From positions 1 to 12,094 of the forward strand of contig JAJRZO010000037.1 in NCBI GenBank assembly GCA_024275215.1: a stretch of 12,094 nt of DNA, written 5' to 3'. This DNA comes from Candidatus Zixiibacteriota bacterium. Its GTDB lineage: Bacteria; Zixibacteria; MSB-5A5; JAABVY01; JAHJOQ01. Both the position numbers and the translations under genes were made by a program. Under the pieces are notes generated by a model. The model did not search any database. It saw nothing but the letters and a program-made list of their open reading frames with translations, and was not told the origin of the DNA. Shown here one piece after another: positions 1-7,921 of this stretch. The stretch's first letter is position 1. Every line of letters starts with the position of its first letter.

Positions 1-1
1 C

Positions 2-1585
2 AACGATCAGCCATTGTCAGATGATAGTCAACAAACATACTCTCCTGAAGATTTAGAGCCAGAGACTTCCGAGAGCGAACCGGATGCAGAAGATAATCCA
101 GTGTCTGCACCTCCATTTGGTGACGCAAGTTTCGCCCCCATACAATCAGACAAATCCGACGAAGACGAAAAGCACCTTCCACTGGCTGCACAATTCTCCG
201 GTTCAAAACTCTATTTCGACAAATCGACAAAATTCTCCGAAGGGGAACATGTCATCGTAGGAAACAAATCCTACAGCCTTCACCCCAGAAAAAAAGATTA
301 CAAAACTCTGACTCTCATAGGCACTCTTGCCACGGTCATCATCCTCCTGCTTGTTTCAAGCATTGTCAAGAGTGGATCGGAAATGGTCGACCCCTCGCTT
401 GTCGGTGTTGTGGTCGATGAATCGAATCACCGTGTCCTTACTGATGTGAAGGTCACGATTCTCGAAACTGGCAAATCGGTCACAACCAATCAGGACGGCA
501 TGTTCATTTTTGACATGGTTCCTGAAGGGATTTACACGATTCATGCCGAGACGCCATTTTTTGAGGCGGCACAAGCCACAGTGCAACACGGTAATAATCG
601 CAATTCTCTTATCGCAATAGACATGCGCTCGTCGAATCGCGCAGATATGTCAAACGATATCACAGAGGATCAAGTCGCTGCTTCCGAAACGCCTAAAAAA
701 GAGAAAGTTGCAAAATATGGCGTCCTGGACATCGCAACAGAATTCGACGACGCGGAGATATTCCTCGACAACAGGAGTTACGGCAAAGGATCGCGCAAAA
801 TCAGAAAAGTCTGGGCTGGCAAACACAAACTCATTGTGAAGCTCGACGGATACAATTCATTTGAACAAACGGTCAGGATCAAACCCAACAAGACAACTAA
901 AGTGACCGCAGAGCTTGTTGAAATTCCGAAAGAGGCTCCCCCTGAACCGACTGCTGAGGACTATATCCGTGCAGGCGATCAGGCAATGGAAAACCGTAGT
1001 TATTATGCGGCGATTGCCGAGTATAACGAGGCTTTGAAACTTGACGCAAGTGCGAAAACGTATGTCAAACGTGCAGGAGCTTTCAGGGCTGCCGGTCATC
1101 CCGATGATGCAATCAAGGACTTTATGAAAGCGGGCAGAATGTTCGCATCAGTTGGTCAGGTAAGTTCCGCCATTTCGGCTTTTTCAAATGTGCTGGATAT
1201 GAATCCAGATCATCTTTCGGCTCTCAGAGCCAGAGGTTACGCGTATATACGAAGAGGTGAGTATGAACTCGCCCTCGCAGACTTCAAGTCCGCGTGTGAC
1301 GAAAACAAAAAAGTGTATGAGAACTTCATCGGGCTGGGAGACGCCTACTCTGTGCTCGGCAAGTATAAAGAGGCAATCAAGGCTTACAAAAAAGCTGAGA
1401 AACTGACCGATGACAAATCCGATGTATATGCGCTCATAGCATTGGCAAGTTTGTCGAGAGGAAAAGAAAAGGACGCGAAAAAATACTATCATAAGTTCAT
1501 CGAGGCAGCGAGTCCGGAAGTTGAGAATAAGTACTCGCGAGATCCTGATTGGCAGCGTCTGAAAAAACTGGCGTCACGCAACTGA
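2..1585 (+). CDS. Membrane-anchored CarboxypepD_reg / PEGA / TPR protein (5' end outside the window)
   Basis: The reading frame is open to the left edge. The first possible start inside it (TTG at 14) has no ribosome binding site, so the gene probably begins upstream. Numbering from the TTG codon: residues 1-60 are acidic, Pro/Ser-rich and probably disordered. Residues 98-118 form a single membrane segment after a basic patch (PRKKDYK). Residues about 128-203 look like a carboxypeptidase-regulatory-like beta-sandwich (GVVVDES...VTTNQDGMFIFDMVPEG). Residues about 235-303 look like a PEGA domain (GVLDI, AEIFLDN, GKHKLIVKLDGY). Residues about 315-495 contain four to five TPR-like helix pairs (YYAAIAEYNEALKLD, YELALADFKSAC, YKEAIKAYKKAEKL). 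The basic side should be cytoplasmic and the beta domains and TPRs outside the inner membrane. Such a layout suggests a scaffold, possibly in the cell envelope. The specific function is unknown. The missing N-terminus could carry another domain, such as a kinase or zinc ribbon. Confidence 0.85.
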   Translation, partial: NDQPLSDDSQQTYSPEDLEPETSESEPDAEDNPVSAPPFGDASFAPIQSDKSDEDEKHLPLAAQFSGSKLYFDKSTKFSEGEHVIVGNKSYSLHPRKKDYKTLTLIGTLATVIILLLVSSIVKSGSEMVDPSLVGVVVDESNHRVLTDVKVTILETGKSVTTNQDGMFIFDMVPEGIYTIHAETPFFEAAQATVQHGNNRNSLIAIDMRSSNRADMSNDITEDQVAASETPKKEKVAKYGVLDIATEFDDAEIFLDNRSYGKGSRKIRKVWAGKHKLIVKLDGYNSFEQTVRIKPNKTTKVTAELVEIPKEAPPEPTAEDYIRAGDQAMENRSYYAAIAEYNEALKLDASAKTYVKRAGAFRAAGHPDDAIKDFMKAGRMFASVGQVSSAISAFSNVLDMNPDHLSALRARGYAYIRRGEYELALADFKSACDENKKVYENFIGLGDAYSVLGKYKEAIKAYKKAEKLTDDKSDVYALIALASLSRGKEKDAKKYYHKFIEAASPEVENKYSRDPDWQRLKKLASRN

Positions 1586-1616
1586 TCTTGTAAGTCAAAT
1601 GTATAATCTTTGTAAA

Positions 1617-1641
1617 AAGGAGAAGCGATGAGCTTCTCCTT
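1617..1641 (+). terminator. Hairpin terminator after the TPR protein gene
   Basis: A perfect 10-bp stem (AAGGAGAAGC / GCTTCTCCTT) encloses the 5-base loop GATGA. It begins 31 bases after the stop codon at 1583-1585 and is followed by an A/T-rich stretch (CATTTATTATATAT). The trailing T run is interrupted, so it is not a textbook U-tract, but position and stem strength fit an intrinsic terminator separating this gene from the thiamine pyrophosphokinase gene. Confidence 0.7.
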
Positions 1642-1739
1642 CATTTATTATATATAAATGAGTTCTCTCCCGCCCATCCTGCAATAATAACGGGCACTGT
1701 ACGCACCGCTTTTTTCTTCCAAAATCCATTCCAGCAGTT

Positions 1740-1761
1740 ATATTCGATCCGTGTCGAATAT
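1740..1761 (+). promoter_or_regulatory. Inverted repeat over the thiN start codon
   Basis: An 8-bp perfect inverted repeat (ATATTCGA at 1740-1747, TCGAATAT at 1754-1761) flanks the 6-base loop TCCGTG. The loop contains the alternative GTG start (1751). The right arm runs into the likely ATG start (1760). No Shine-Dalgarno sequence is visible before either start. In mRNA this could form a hairpin that limits initiation; in DNA it could be an operator half-site pair. Both readings are inference, and the stem is A/T-rich and therefore weak. Confidence 0.35.
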
Positions 1762-2422
1762 GATTGCAAGTATCGTTTGTGGCGGAACGCCGGTTTCTGC
1801 CAGTGTCCTGAAAGAATATTGCGCCAGGTCTGATATCGTAATCGCCGCCGATGCTGGTTTCGATTACATGAAACGAATCGATCTCAGGCCTGATGTTCTT
1901 GTCGGGGATATGGATTCCATCGCCCCTGAATCACTGAATGATGTCAACGGGATCGAGGTCATACGGTTTCCCTGCGACAAAGACAGATCCGACACTGAGA
2001 TTGCCGTCGAACTGGCCATGACGAGAGGCGCGGACAGAATAATCCTGCTTGCGGGTACGGGACTCAGGATGGATCACTTTCTGGCGAACATGAGTCTGTT
2101 AGCCAGACATCCCGGCAGAGTCATGATGGCTGATGATTCATCAACAGCGTTTTCCATCGGCGGCGGCCACAGCAAATGTACTGTGAAAAATTGTGCAGGA
2201 ACGATATTTTCAACTATAAGTTTCGGATTGTCTGCAACAAACGTGGTCATTCGCGGCGCAAAATGGGAAACGACAGGCATCGATCTTTTCCCCGGCTCAC
2301 TCGGCCTCAGTAATATTATCACATCAGATTCATTAATAGTCTCTGTCGGATCAGGAAACCTGATTGTGATTGTCGAGTGTAGCGATGAACATGTGAGGTT
2401 TGACATGAATCAGATTGAATAG
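1760..2422 (+). CDS. thiN: Thiamine pyrophosphokinase
   Basis: Transfers pyrophosphate from ATP to thiamine to make thiamine pyrophosphate, in the cytoplasm. Numbering from ATG 1760, the 220-residue protein has family motifs in order: VCGG near the N-terminus, AADAGFDYM, a VGDMDS metal and nucleotide site (about residues 48-53), DKDRSDTEIAVE (about 73-84) and LRMDHFLANM (about 102-111, the family's GRxDH-like motif). The C-terminal half is the beta-sandwich thiamine-binding domain ending in GLSNIITSD and GNLIVIVE. Length is normal for the bacterial family. GTG at 1751 would add three residues; I prefer ATG 1760 because it sits directly before the first beta strand, but neither start has a clear ribosome binding site. 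No TPP riboswitch is recognisable upstream. The gene stands between a terminator and the exporter run, so it is probably a separate housekeeping unit. Confidence 0.88.
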   Translation: MIASIVCGGTPVSASVLKEYCARSDIVIAADAGFDYMKRIDLRPDVLVGDMDSIAPESLNDVNGIEVIRFPCDKDRSDTEIAVELAMTRGADRIILLAGTGLRMDHFLANMSLLARHPGRVMMADDSSTAFSIGGGHSKCTVKNCAGTIFSTISFGLSATNVVIRGAKWETTGIDLFPGSLGLSNIITSDSLIVSVGSGNLIVIVECSDEHVRFDMNQIE

Positions 2423-2444
2423 AAATAGAAGTAAACTGTACATT
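2415..2444 (+). promoter_or_regulatory. Possible sigma-70-like promoter for the exporter run
   Basis: TTGAAT at 2415-2420 and TACATT at 2439-2444 are separated by 18 bases, each matching 4 of 6 bacterial consensus positions. The element overlaps the last codons of thiN and lies about 90 bases before the Yip1-family gene. It is the best pair I found in this gap, but it is weak, and the organism's promoter consensus is unknown. Confidence 0.25.
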
Positions 2445-2535
2445 TAACAGAATTGATGAATGAAAAATCGTATTTCTGAAACATTCGGCGGATTGTACCG
2501 TCTGAAGAAACATGAATGCTGAGAGGGAGGAAATC

Positions 2536-3288
2536 ATGGTCCCCGGTGAAGAAGAGGTCAACGGCCTCCCATATATCGAAATGAATCCTGCAGCAAGATT
2601 CACGAATATCTTTATTTCGCCCACAGAAACATTCATGAGTCTCACCAGAAGCACATGGGCATGGGTCATCCCGATAGTCATAGTGTTCCTGGTCGGCATG
2701 GCGTCATATTCATTCCTCAAGCCTATTGTCATCGATGAACAGATTCGCAGAATGGAAAATGCCCCTATGTTCAGTTCGATGTCCGACAGTCAGAAAGAAG
2801 AAATCATGACGAAAACGCGTGAGAATATGGAGAACCCGCCAATCTGGCAATGGGCAATCGCGCCGGTGGGATCAATAGCTACAACTCTGATAATCAGCGC
2901 AATTCTTCTGCTCATCGGCAATATAATTCTGGGAGGAGATGCGAAATACGTCGGTATGCTTCATGTCTATTCATTTGCGACACTGATATCAGTTCCAGAG
3001 ACCATAGTAAAAGCCATACTCATACACTTAAAGCAATCAATGGATGTTCACACGAGTCTGGCGCTAATCATGCCTTCAGGCGACACGACCAGTTTCCTGT
3101 ACAATTTTTTTGATAAAATGGATATTTTTACAATTTGGCTGTTAGCTGTAGTGACTATAGGTATGAGCGTTTTTCTTCCGAAAGTGCAGTTGAAGAAAAT
3201 AGGTGTCTGGGTGGTAGTGTTTTGGCTGATCTGGGTTATATTGAGTGCCCTCGCATCGAAATTCACAGGTGGAATGTTTGGAATTTAG
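2536..3288 (+). CDS. Yip1-family integral membrane protein
   Basis: A 250-residue inner-membrane protein of the Yip1/YIF1 superfamily. From ATG 2536, the N-terminus has the family's short amphipathic lead (ARFTNIFISPTETF, residues 20-33). About five membrane segments follow at 42-60, 108-133, 143-165, 196-215 and 222-242. A polar loop at 65-103 is charged and Met-rich. The segment DIFTIWLLAVVTIG (196-209) is typical of Yip1 domains. I chose ATG 2536 because GGAGG at 2526-2530 lies five bases before it; ATG 2512 would add eight residues but has a poor ribosome binding site. It is the first gene of the exporter run, 17 bases before the TolC-like gene. Bacterial Yip1 proteins have no settled function; co-transcription suggests an accessory membrane role for the exporter, which is inference. 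Confidence 0.8.
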   Translation: MVPGEEEVNGLPYIEMNPAARFTNIFISPTETFMSLTRSTWAWVIPIVIVFLVGMASYSFLKPIVIDEQIRRMENAPMFSSMSDSQKEEIMTKTRENMENPPIWQWAIAPVGSIATTLIISAILLLIGNIILGGDAKYVGMLHVYSFATLISVPETIVKAILIHLKQSMDVHTSLALIMPSGDTTSFLYNFFDKMDIFTIWLLAVVTIGMSVFLPKVQLKKIGVWVVVFWLIWVILSALASKFTGGMFGI

Positions 3289-3305
3289 TAATAGGAGTAT
3301 CACCA

Positions 3306-4646
3306 ATGAAATGCTGTAACAGGCATCTCTTACTGACATGTGGAATTGTATTTCTGGCAGTCCTGACTCTTGCCGCATCTGCTGCGGGACAGTCTGACAT
3401 TCTCACACTCGACCAGTGCATCGAGAAAGCCCTGAATACTGATCTGAGCGTAATAAGAGCTGAGAGCAGCCTTAAACAATCAGAGGCTAATCTTTTGTCT
3501 GCTTATGGAGCATTTCTGCCGACACTCGATCTGAGCCTGACCCGTTCATTGACGAGAAACGATCAGACGCGAATTTTCGACTGGGCTGAACTCAGCTTCA
3601 GGGATTCCAACTACACTGAAAACAGCCATCGAATGTCTGCGCGTTTTGAGGCACGGTTTACGCTTTTCGATGGCTTTGGCAACTGGACAAATCTGGCGAG
3701 TTCGAAGGCAAGCAAGTCAGCGGCAAAGTACAATCTGTCTCAGGCGCAGTTAATCGCCATTTACAACATCAAAACAAAGTATTTCGGACTCCTGCAGGCT
3801 CAGGCTTTGCTCGAACAAAGGGAAAAAGCAGTGGAACGGTCTGAAGAACTTATGAAGATATCCGAGACCAAATTTGAGCTGGGTTCTTCATCCAAATCCG
3901 ATGTTCTCAAAGCGAAAGTCAGGCTCTCGGAAGCCCGGTTGAACCTGCTTACCGCAAAAAACAATGTCGCTACGGCACAGGGGGATCTCAACTACGCCAT
4001 TGGAAATGATGTTGATAACGACATCACCGTTGCAGAATACGAAGCTGCTGATGTAAGCTTGACACTTGATGAAGTAACCAGAACAGCCATCAGTTACAAT
4101 CATGAATTGCTCTCCGCCAGAGAGAACCTCAACGCGGCAAGAAACAATCTCAAATATGCAAGGAAGAATTATCTTCCAAACCTCAGTTTCTACGCATCAA
4201 AAGACTGGAATCGCAGCAAATCGGATGTATTCCCCGATGAATCCTGGGGCAATGCTCAAACTTTTACCCTTGCCGGTACCGTATCATTCAACATTTTCAA
4301 CCGGTTTTCCACGAGACGCAGCACGGGAATCGCTAAGGCAAACCTTCGAACCGCAGAATACGAAGTCCTTGACACGAGGCGTGATGTTGAACGTCAGGCG
4401 AGAGAGGCATATCTGAATGTGCAGCTCAAAGCAAAGGCACGCGAACTTGCTGATGAAAGGCTCGAATCTGCAAGAGAGGATTTCAAATTAGAACAGGAGA
4501 AATACACTCTCGGAGCAGCGACAATACTTGACATTCTTACCGCGGAAGCAAATCTGATGGAGGCTGAGGCTGACAAGGTTGCGAAGAAGTATGACTACTA
4601 TCTCGCAATTGCCCGCTTGCAAACAGTAATGGGTACTCTTGAATAA
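3306..4646 (+). CDS. TolC-family outer membrane efflux protein
   Basis: Outer-membrane channel component of a tripartite exporter; 446 residues, the usual size. Residues 1-28 form a signal peptide (basic MKCCNRH, hydrophobic core, cleavage probably near ASAAG). The mature protein opens with LTLDQCIEKALNTD, the typical start of the first OEP repeat. Two similar halves of long alpha-helical hairpins follow, with transmembrane beta segments, for example FLPTLDLSLTRS and ARFEARFTLFDGFGN in the first half and NYLPNLSFYASKDW and AGTVSFNIFNRFSTRR in the second. The C-terminus ends LAIARLQTVMGTLE, as in many TolC homologues. ATG 3306 is supported by AGGAG at 3293-3297 with an 8-base spacer and by the signal peptide; the frame stays open upstream inside the Yip1 gene but lacks a sensible start there. 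The adaptor gene follows after 19 bases. Confidence 0.92.
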   Translation: MKCCNRHLLLTCGIVFLAVLTLAASAAGQSDILTLDQCIEKALNTDLSVIRAESSLKQSEANLLSAYGAFLPTLDLSLTRSLTRNDQTRIFDWAELSFRDSNYTENSHRMSARFEARFTLFDGFGNWTNLASSKASKSAAKYNLSQAQLIAIYNIKTKYFGLLQAQALLEQREKAVERSEELMKISETKFELGSSSKSDVLKAKVRLSEARLNLLTAKNNVATAQGDLNYAIGNDVDNDITVAEYEAADVSLTLDEVTRTAISYNHELLSARENLNAARNNLKYARKNYLPNLSFYASKDWNRSKSDVFPDESWGNAQTFTLAGTVSFNIFNRFSTRRSTGIAKANLRTAEYEVLDTRRDVERQAREAYLNVQLKAKARELADERLESAREDFKLEQEKYTLGAATILDILTAEANLMEAEADKVAKKYDYYLAIARLQTVMGTLE

Positions 4647-4665
4647 CGAAAGTAGGTGACCTCAA

Positions 4666-5994
4666 GTGTCTGAACAGAATCCCGAACGAAGCGCCGGCAT
4701 TCCGAAAAAGAAATCGAAGAAAAAGCTTTTCATCATAATCGGAGCGGTGCTGCTCGTACTGATTATCATCGTTGCCAATCTCGCATCGTCTTCCAACAAT
4801 GTTTCGAAGATTACTGCCGGATACGTTACGAGAGGCGACATCATCTCCAAAGTAACTGCGACCGGTCGTGTCCAGGCAAAGACCGAGGTCAAAATACAGT
4901 CATCGGTGATGACCAGCATCGTCGAATTGCCTGTCGAAGAAGGTTCAATCGTAAAAGCGGGCGACCTCCTTGTAAAGCTGGATCAGACCCGCTACAAAGC
5001 TGCAGTACGAATGGCAAAAGCGACTCTTGCATCAGGCAGGGCTAATATGAAACAGAACGAAGCGAATATGCTTGAGGCTAAACTCGCGTATGAAAGAGCA
5101 GTTCCGCTTTTCGATAAAGAGCTGTTGTCGGAAGAACAAATGATCTCTGCTGAGACAGCTTACGAAGTGGCAAAGGCCAGATACGAGGCAGCGAAATATC
5201 AGGTGCAGCAGTATGAGGCGAGTCTTATTCAGGCACAGGACGAACTCGACAAGACTATCCTGACATCCCCGATCGATGGGATCATCACAGACCTTAACGC
5301 CGAAGTCGGCGAGATCGTACTGGTCGGCACCATGAATAACCCGGGAACTGTCATCATGACGGTTTCTGATCTCAGTGTGATCGAGGTTGAGGCGGAAGTC
5401 GATGAAACTGATATCGCAGCGGTCGAACTCGATCAGAAAGCCGCGATCAAGGTTGATGCTTTCCCTGATACAACTTTTGATGGCTATGTCACTGAAGTCG
5501 GTAATTCCGCAAAGATTTCCGGTTTCTCATCTCAGGATCAGGTAACAAATTTCGTCGTCAAAGTTCAGTTTGCCGAAACACATGACAAGATTAAACCCGG
5601 AATGACGGCTGAAGTCGATATTACAACGGCTGAACATTTCGATGTCCTGCGAGTGCCGATTCAGGCGATCGTTATGAGAGACAAACTTCCTGATGAGGAT
5701 TCGACTGGTCAGGAGAAAAACAACTCTGGTGAAAGCGCTGCCAGTGCTGACAAATCCGGAGACAGAAAGTCCGGCGTCAAAGAGAATGAGGAATACGAAG
5801 GAGTGTTCGTTATACAGGACAACATTGCATTATTCACGCAGGTAACTACCGGAATCGCGGATCAACAGAAAATCGAAGTAGTCACAGGACTCGAAGACAG
5901 TACCCAGATCGTCGTAGGCCCCTATCGAATGCTGCGAAAGTTGAAACACGGTGAGAAGGTTTCTATCGAGAAAACCCTTGAAGACGAAGAATAG
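4666..5994 (+). CDS. MacA/HlyD-family periplasmic adaptor subunit
   Basis: Membrane fusion protein that bridges the inner-membrane transporter and the TolC-like channel; 442 residues. Residues 15-20 are basic, 20-40 form a membrane anchor, and the remainder should be periplasmic. The first half of the lipoyl domain lies around 60-107 (VTATGRVQAKTEV, VEEGSIVKAGDLLVKLD). An alpha-helical coiled-coil hairpin spans about 107-195, and the second lipoyl half starts at 199-220 (LTSPIDGIITDLNAEVGEIV). A beta-barrel domain covers about 235-335 and a membrane-proximal domain about 377-435 (GVFVIQDN, IVVGPYRMLRKLK). Residues about 340-376 are an unusual polar, Ser/Gly/Glu/Lys-rich linker between the last two. 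The start is GTG 4666, with AGGTGA at 4654-4659 six bases before it. It lies between the TolC-like and ATPase genes, as expected for a MacAB-type system. Confidence 0.92.
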   Translation: MSEQNPERSAGIPKKKSKKKLFIIIGAVLLVLIIIVANLASSSNNVSKITAGYVTRGDIISKVTATGRVQAKTEVKIQSSVMTSIVELPVEEGSIVKAGDLLVKLDQTRYKAAVRMAKATLASGRANMKQNEANMLEAKLAYERAVPLFDKELLSEEQMISAETAYEVAKARYEAAKYQVQQYEASLIQAQDELDKTILTSPIDGIITDLNAEVGEIVLVGTMNNPGTVIMTVSDLSVIEVEAEVDETDIAAVELDQKAAIKVDAFPDTTFDGYVTEVGNSAKISGFSSQDQVTNFVVKVQFAETHDKIKPGMTAEVDITTAEHFDVLRVPIQAIVMRDKLPDEDSTGQEKNNSGESAASADKSGDRKSGVKENEEYEGVFVIQDNIALFTQVTTGIADQQKIEVVTGLEDSTQIVVGPYRMLRKLKHGEKVSIEKTLEDEE

Positions 5995-6011
5995 GATGGA
6001 AGCTGCAAAAT

Positions 6012-6707
6012 ATGCTGATCGAAACAAAGGACCTTTGGAAAACATACATCATGGGATCAGAAAAACTCCACGCTTTGCGAGGGGTTGATCTCAACGTTGA
6101 AAAAAACGAATACCTTGCCATCATGGGACCGTCGGGGTCAGGCAAATCAACGCTGATGAACCTCATCGGCTGCCTCGACACGCCAACCCGCGGGACATAT
6201 ATGCTGAACAACCAGTTGGTGTCCGACCTTAATGACGATGAACTCGCAAGAATCAGAAACAAAGAAATAGGTTTCGTATTTCAGACATTCAACCTTCTTC
6301 CGCGCGCGTCAGCGCTTCACAATGTAGAACTTCCACTGATTTACAGCGGTACCGATACCGCAATACGAAGGCAGCGCGCAATCGAAGCGATGGAATCCGT
6401 GGACCTGGCTGAAAGGATGTACCACAAGCCGACTGAACTGTCAGGCGGCCAGAGACAGCGAGTCGCAGTGGCACGCGCACTGGTCAACAATCCATCTATT
6501 CTGCTTGCTGATGAGCCAACGGGAAACCTCGACACTGCTACAGGCAAAGAGATAATGGCTCTCTTTGACAAACTTCACGCTGACGGGCACACAGTCATAG
6601 TCGTCACACATGAACAGCATATAGCCGAGTATGCTGAGCGCATCATACATATTCTCGACGGCAAGATCGAACGCGAGGAAAGGCGAAGCACGTCCGCGAC
6701 CACATGA
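6012..6707 (+). CDS. ABC transporter ATPase, MacB/LolD type
   Basis: Stand-alone cytoplasmic ATPase of 231 residues that should power the neighbouring permeases. It has a Walker A (GPSGSGKST, residues 39-47), a Q-loop glutamine (Q91 in FVFQTFNLLPR), a signature LSGGQRQRVAVARAL (143-157), a Walker B plus catalytic Glu (ILLADEPTGNLD, 163-174) and an H-loop His (VVTHE, His200). The sequences around the Q-loop and Walker B are typical of the MacB/LolD/FtsE subfamily. The start ATG 6012 has GGAAG at 5998-6002 upstream. It lies 17 bases after the adaptor gene and overlaps the first permease by four bases (ATGA at 6704-6707), implying translational coupling. Unlike E. coli MacB, this domain is not fused to a permease. 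The C-terminal 12 or so residues are charged and probably a flexible tail. Confidence 0.95.
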   Translation: MLIETKDLWKTYIMGSEKLHALRGVDLNVEKNEYLAIMGPSGSGKSTLMNLIGCLDTPTRGTYMLNNQLVSDLNDDELARIRNKEIGFVFQTFNLLPRASALHNVELPLIYSGTDTAIRRQRAIEAMESVDLAERMYHKPTELSGGQRQRVAVARALVNNPSILLADEPTGNLDTATGKEIMALFDKLHADGHTVIVVTHEQHIAEYAERIIHILDGKIEREERRSTSATT

Positions 6708-7921
6708 AACTCTGGGATATCATAGTTCTGGCATCGCAGGCGCTGAAAGCGCATCTGCTGAGGACTTCTCTTACAATCCTCGGTGTATTGATCGGGGTAA
6801 CATCGGTTATTGCCATAGTCTCGATCATCGAGGGGATGAATTCACGCGTCTCGGAATTGATCGCCACTATGGGACCTGCAACATTCACTGTCGATAAGTT
6901 CGGGATGATAACATCGAACGAACAATTTTTCAAGGCGCTCAAGCGCAAAGACCTGACAATGGCAGATTTCAGAGCTATCAAAAAGGATTGTCAATCCTGC
7001 GACGAAGTTGGAGCAGCGGCCAATACTGTTGATAAAGTCAAATACGGAAACGAAAAAATGAATAACACTCAAGTTTCAGGTCTGACTGCTAACTTCACTG
7101 ATATTACTGAATTTGAGATTGATGAAGGCAGGGGAATTTCCGAATTCGAAAATGATCATTCGCGTCAGGTAACGGTTCTTGGCGCAAGTGTGTCGGAACA
7201 ACTTTTCCCACTTGGGAATGCTATCGGCAAAAAAGTCAGAATCGGGGGAAACAAGTATTCTGTAATTGGAATCGCCAAGCCCCGCGGAGCTATTCTTGGT
7301 AACGACCTCGACAAATTCGTTATTATCCCACTGACAACTCTGAGAAAATACTTCGGTACAGGAAGACATTTGCAGATCATGGTCAAAGCTAAATCTCCGG
7401 AGACGATCCAGGAGACAATTGACGAAGTAAGAATGATGCTCCGCGCCCGACGTCACGTGGCGTACAATGAAGACGACGATTTCGCGATTGTAACTTCAGA
7501 CGCTATCATGGATATGTACAACAAAGTTACGTCAGCCGTGCGAGTTACAGCGATTGCGATTCCTGCAATAGCTCTGGTTGTGGCCGGAATCGTTGTGATG
7601 AACATCATGATGGTTTCTGTTACCGAGAGGACGCGTGAAATCGGAATCCGAAAATCACTCGGTGCGCGACGGAAATTCATTATGTTGCAATTCGTATTTG
7701 AGGCATTGATAATGTCTGCTGTCGGCGGATTCATCGGGATTGCACTCGGATTGATTTCAGCGAAAATACTTGCAGATGCGGGAAGTCTGCCATTTGTAAT
7801 CTCACCGGTTGCAATCGGTGGGGGACTGGTTGTTTCCACCGGCATCGGCATTATATTTGGCCTCTATCCTGCAATGAAAGGATCGAAACTCGATCCGGTT
7901 GAAGCTATGAGGCACGAGTAA
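6704..7921 (+). CDS. MacB-type ABC transporter permease (first paralogue)
   Basis: Inner-membrane permease of 405 residues with the type VII (MacB/LolC/FtsX) layout. One membrane helix lies at about 21-43 (TSLTILGVLIGVTSVIAIVSI). A large periplasmic MacB_PCD-like domain covers about 45-275, and three helices follow at about 280-305, 330-355 and 368-392. The cytoplasmic coupling motif SVTERTREIGIRKSLGAR sits between the second and third helices. The C-terminus DPVEAMRHE is family-typical. The periplasmic domain holds a CxxC (Cys96, Cys99); the second permease has Cys only at the first aligned position. The start overlaps the ATPase stop, and the stop TAA shares one base with the next ATG. With the second permease it probably forms a heterodimer, because both are full-length and encoded together. 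Confidence 0.92.
   Translation: MKLWDIIVLASQALKAHLLRTSLTILGVLIGVTSVIAIVSIIEGMNSRVSELIATMGPATFTVDKFGMITSNEQFFKALKRKDLTMADFRAIKKDCQSCDEVGAAANTVDKVKYGNEKMNNTQVSGLTANFTDITEFEIDEGRGISEFENDHSRQVTVLGASVSEQLFPLGNAIGKKVRIGGNKYSVIGIAKPRGAILGNDLDKFVIIPLTTLRKYFGTGRHLQIMVKAKSPETIQETIDEVRMMLRARRHVAYNEDDDFAIVTSDAIMDMYNKVTSAVRVTAIAIPAIALVVAGIVVMNIMMVSVTERTREIGIRKSLGARRKFIMLQFVFEALIMSAVGGFIGIALGLISAKILADAGSLPFVISPVAIGGGLVVSTGIGIIFGLYPAMKGSKLDPVEAMRHE

Noticed and set aside
1588..1607. TTGTAA and TATAAT as a promoter for thiN
   Set aside because: The two hexamers are only 8 bases apart, and they lie before the terminator hairpin, so transcription from there would meet it.
1642..1739. Possible TPP riboswitch upstream of thiN
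   Set aside because: I could not find the conserved CUGAGA and ACCUGAUCUGG-like elements in the short gap; the space after the terminator is also tight for one.
3135..3305. Upstream extension of the TolC-like reading frame inside the Yip1 gene
   Set aside because: ATG 3306 has AGGAG at the right spacing and directly begins a signal peptide; the extension would bury that signal and overlap the Yip1 gene in another frame.
7453..7851. Long minus-strand open frames opposite the permease genes (also 8652-9041)
   Set aside because: They are opposite highly conserved membrane and coupling motifs of real genes, lack supported starts and encode low-complexity sequence; they are shadow frames.
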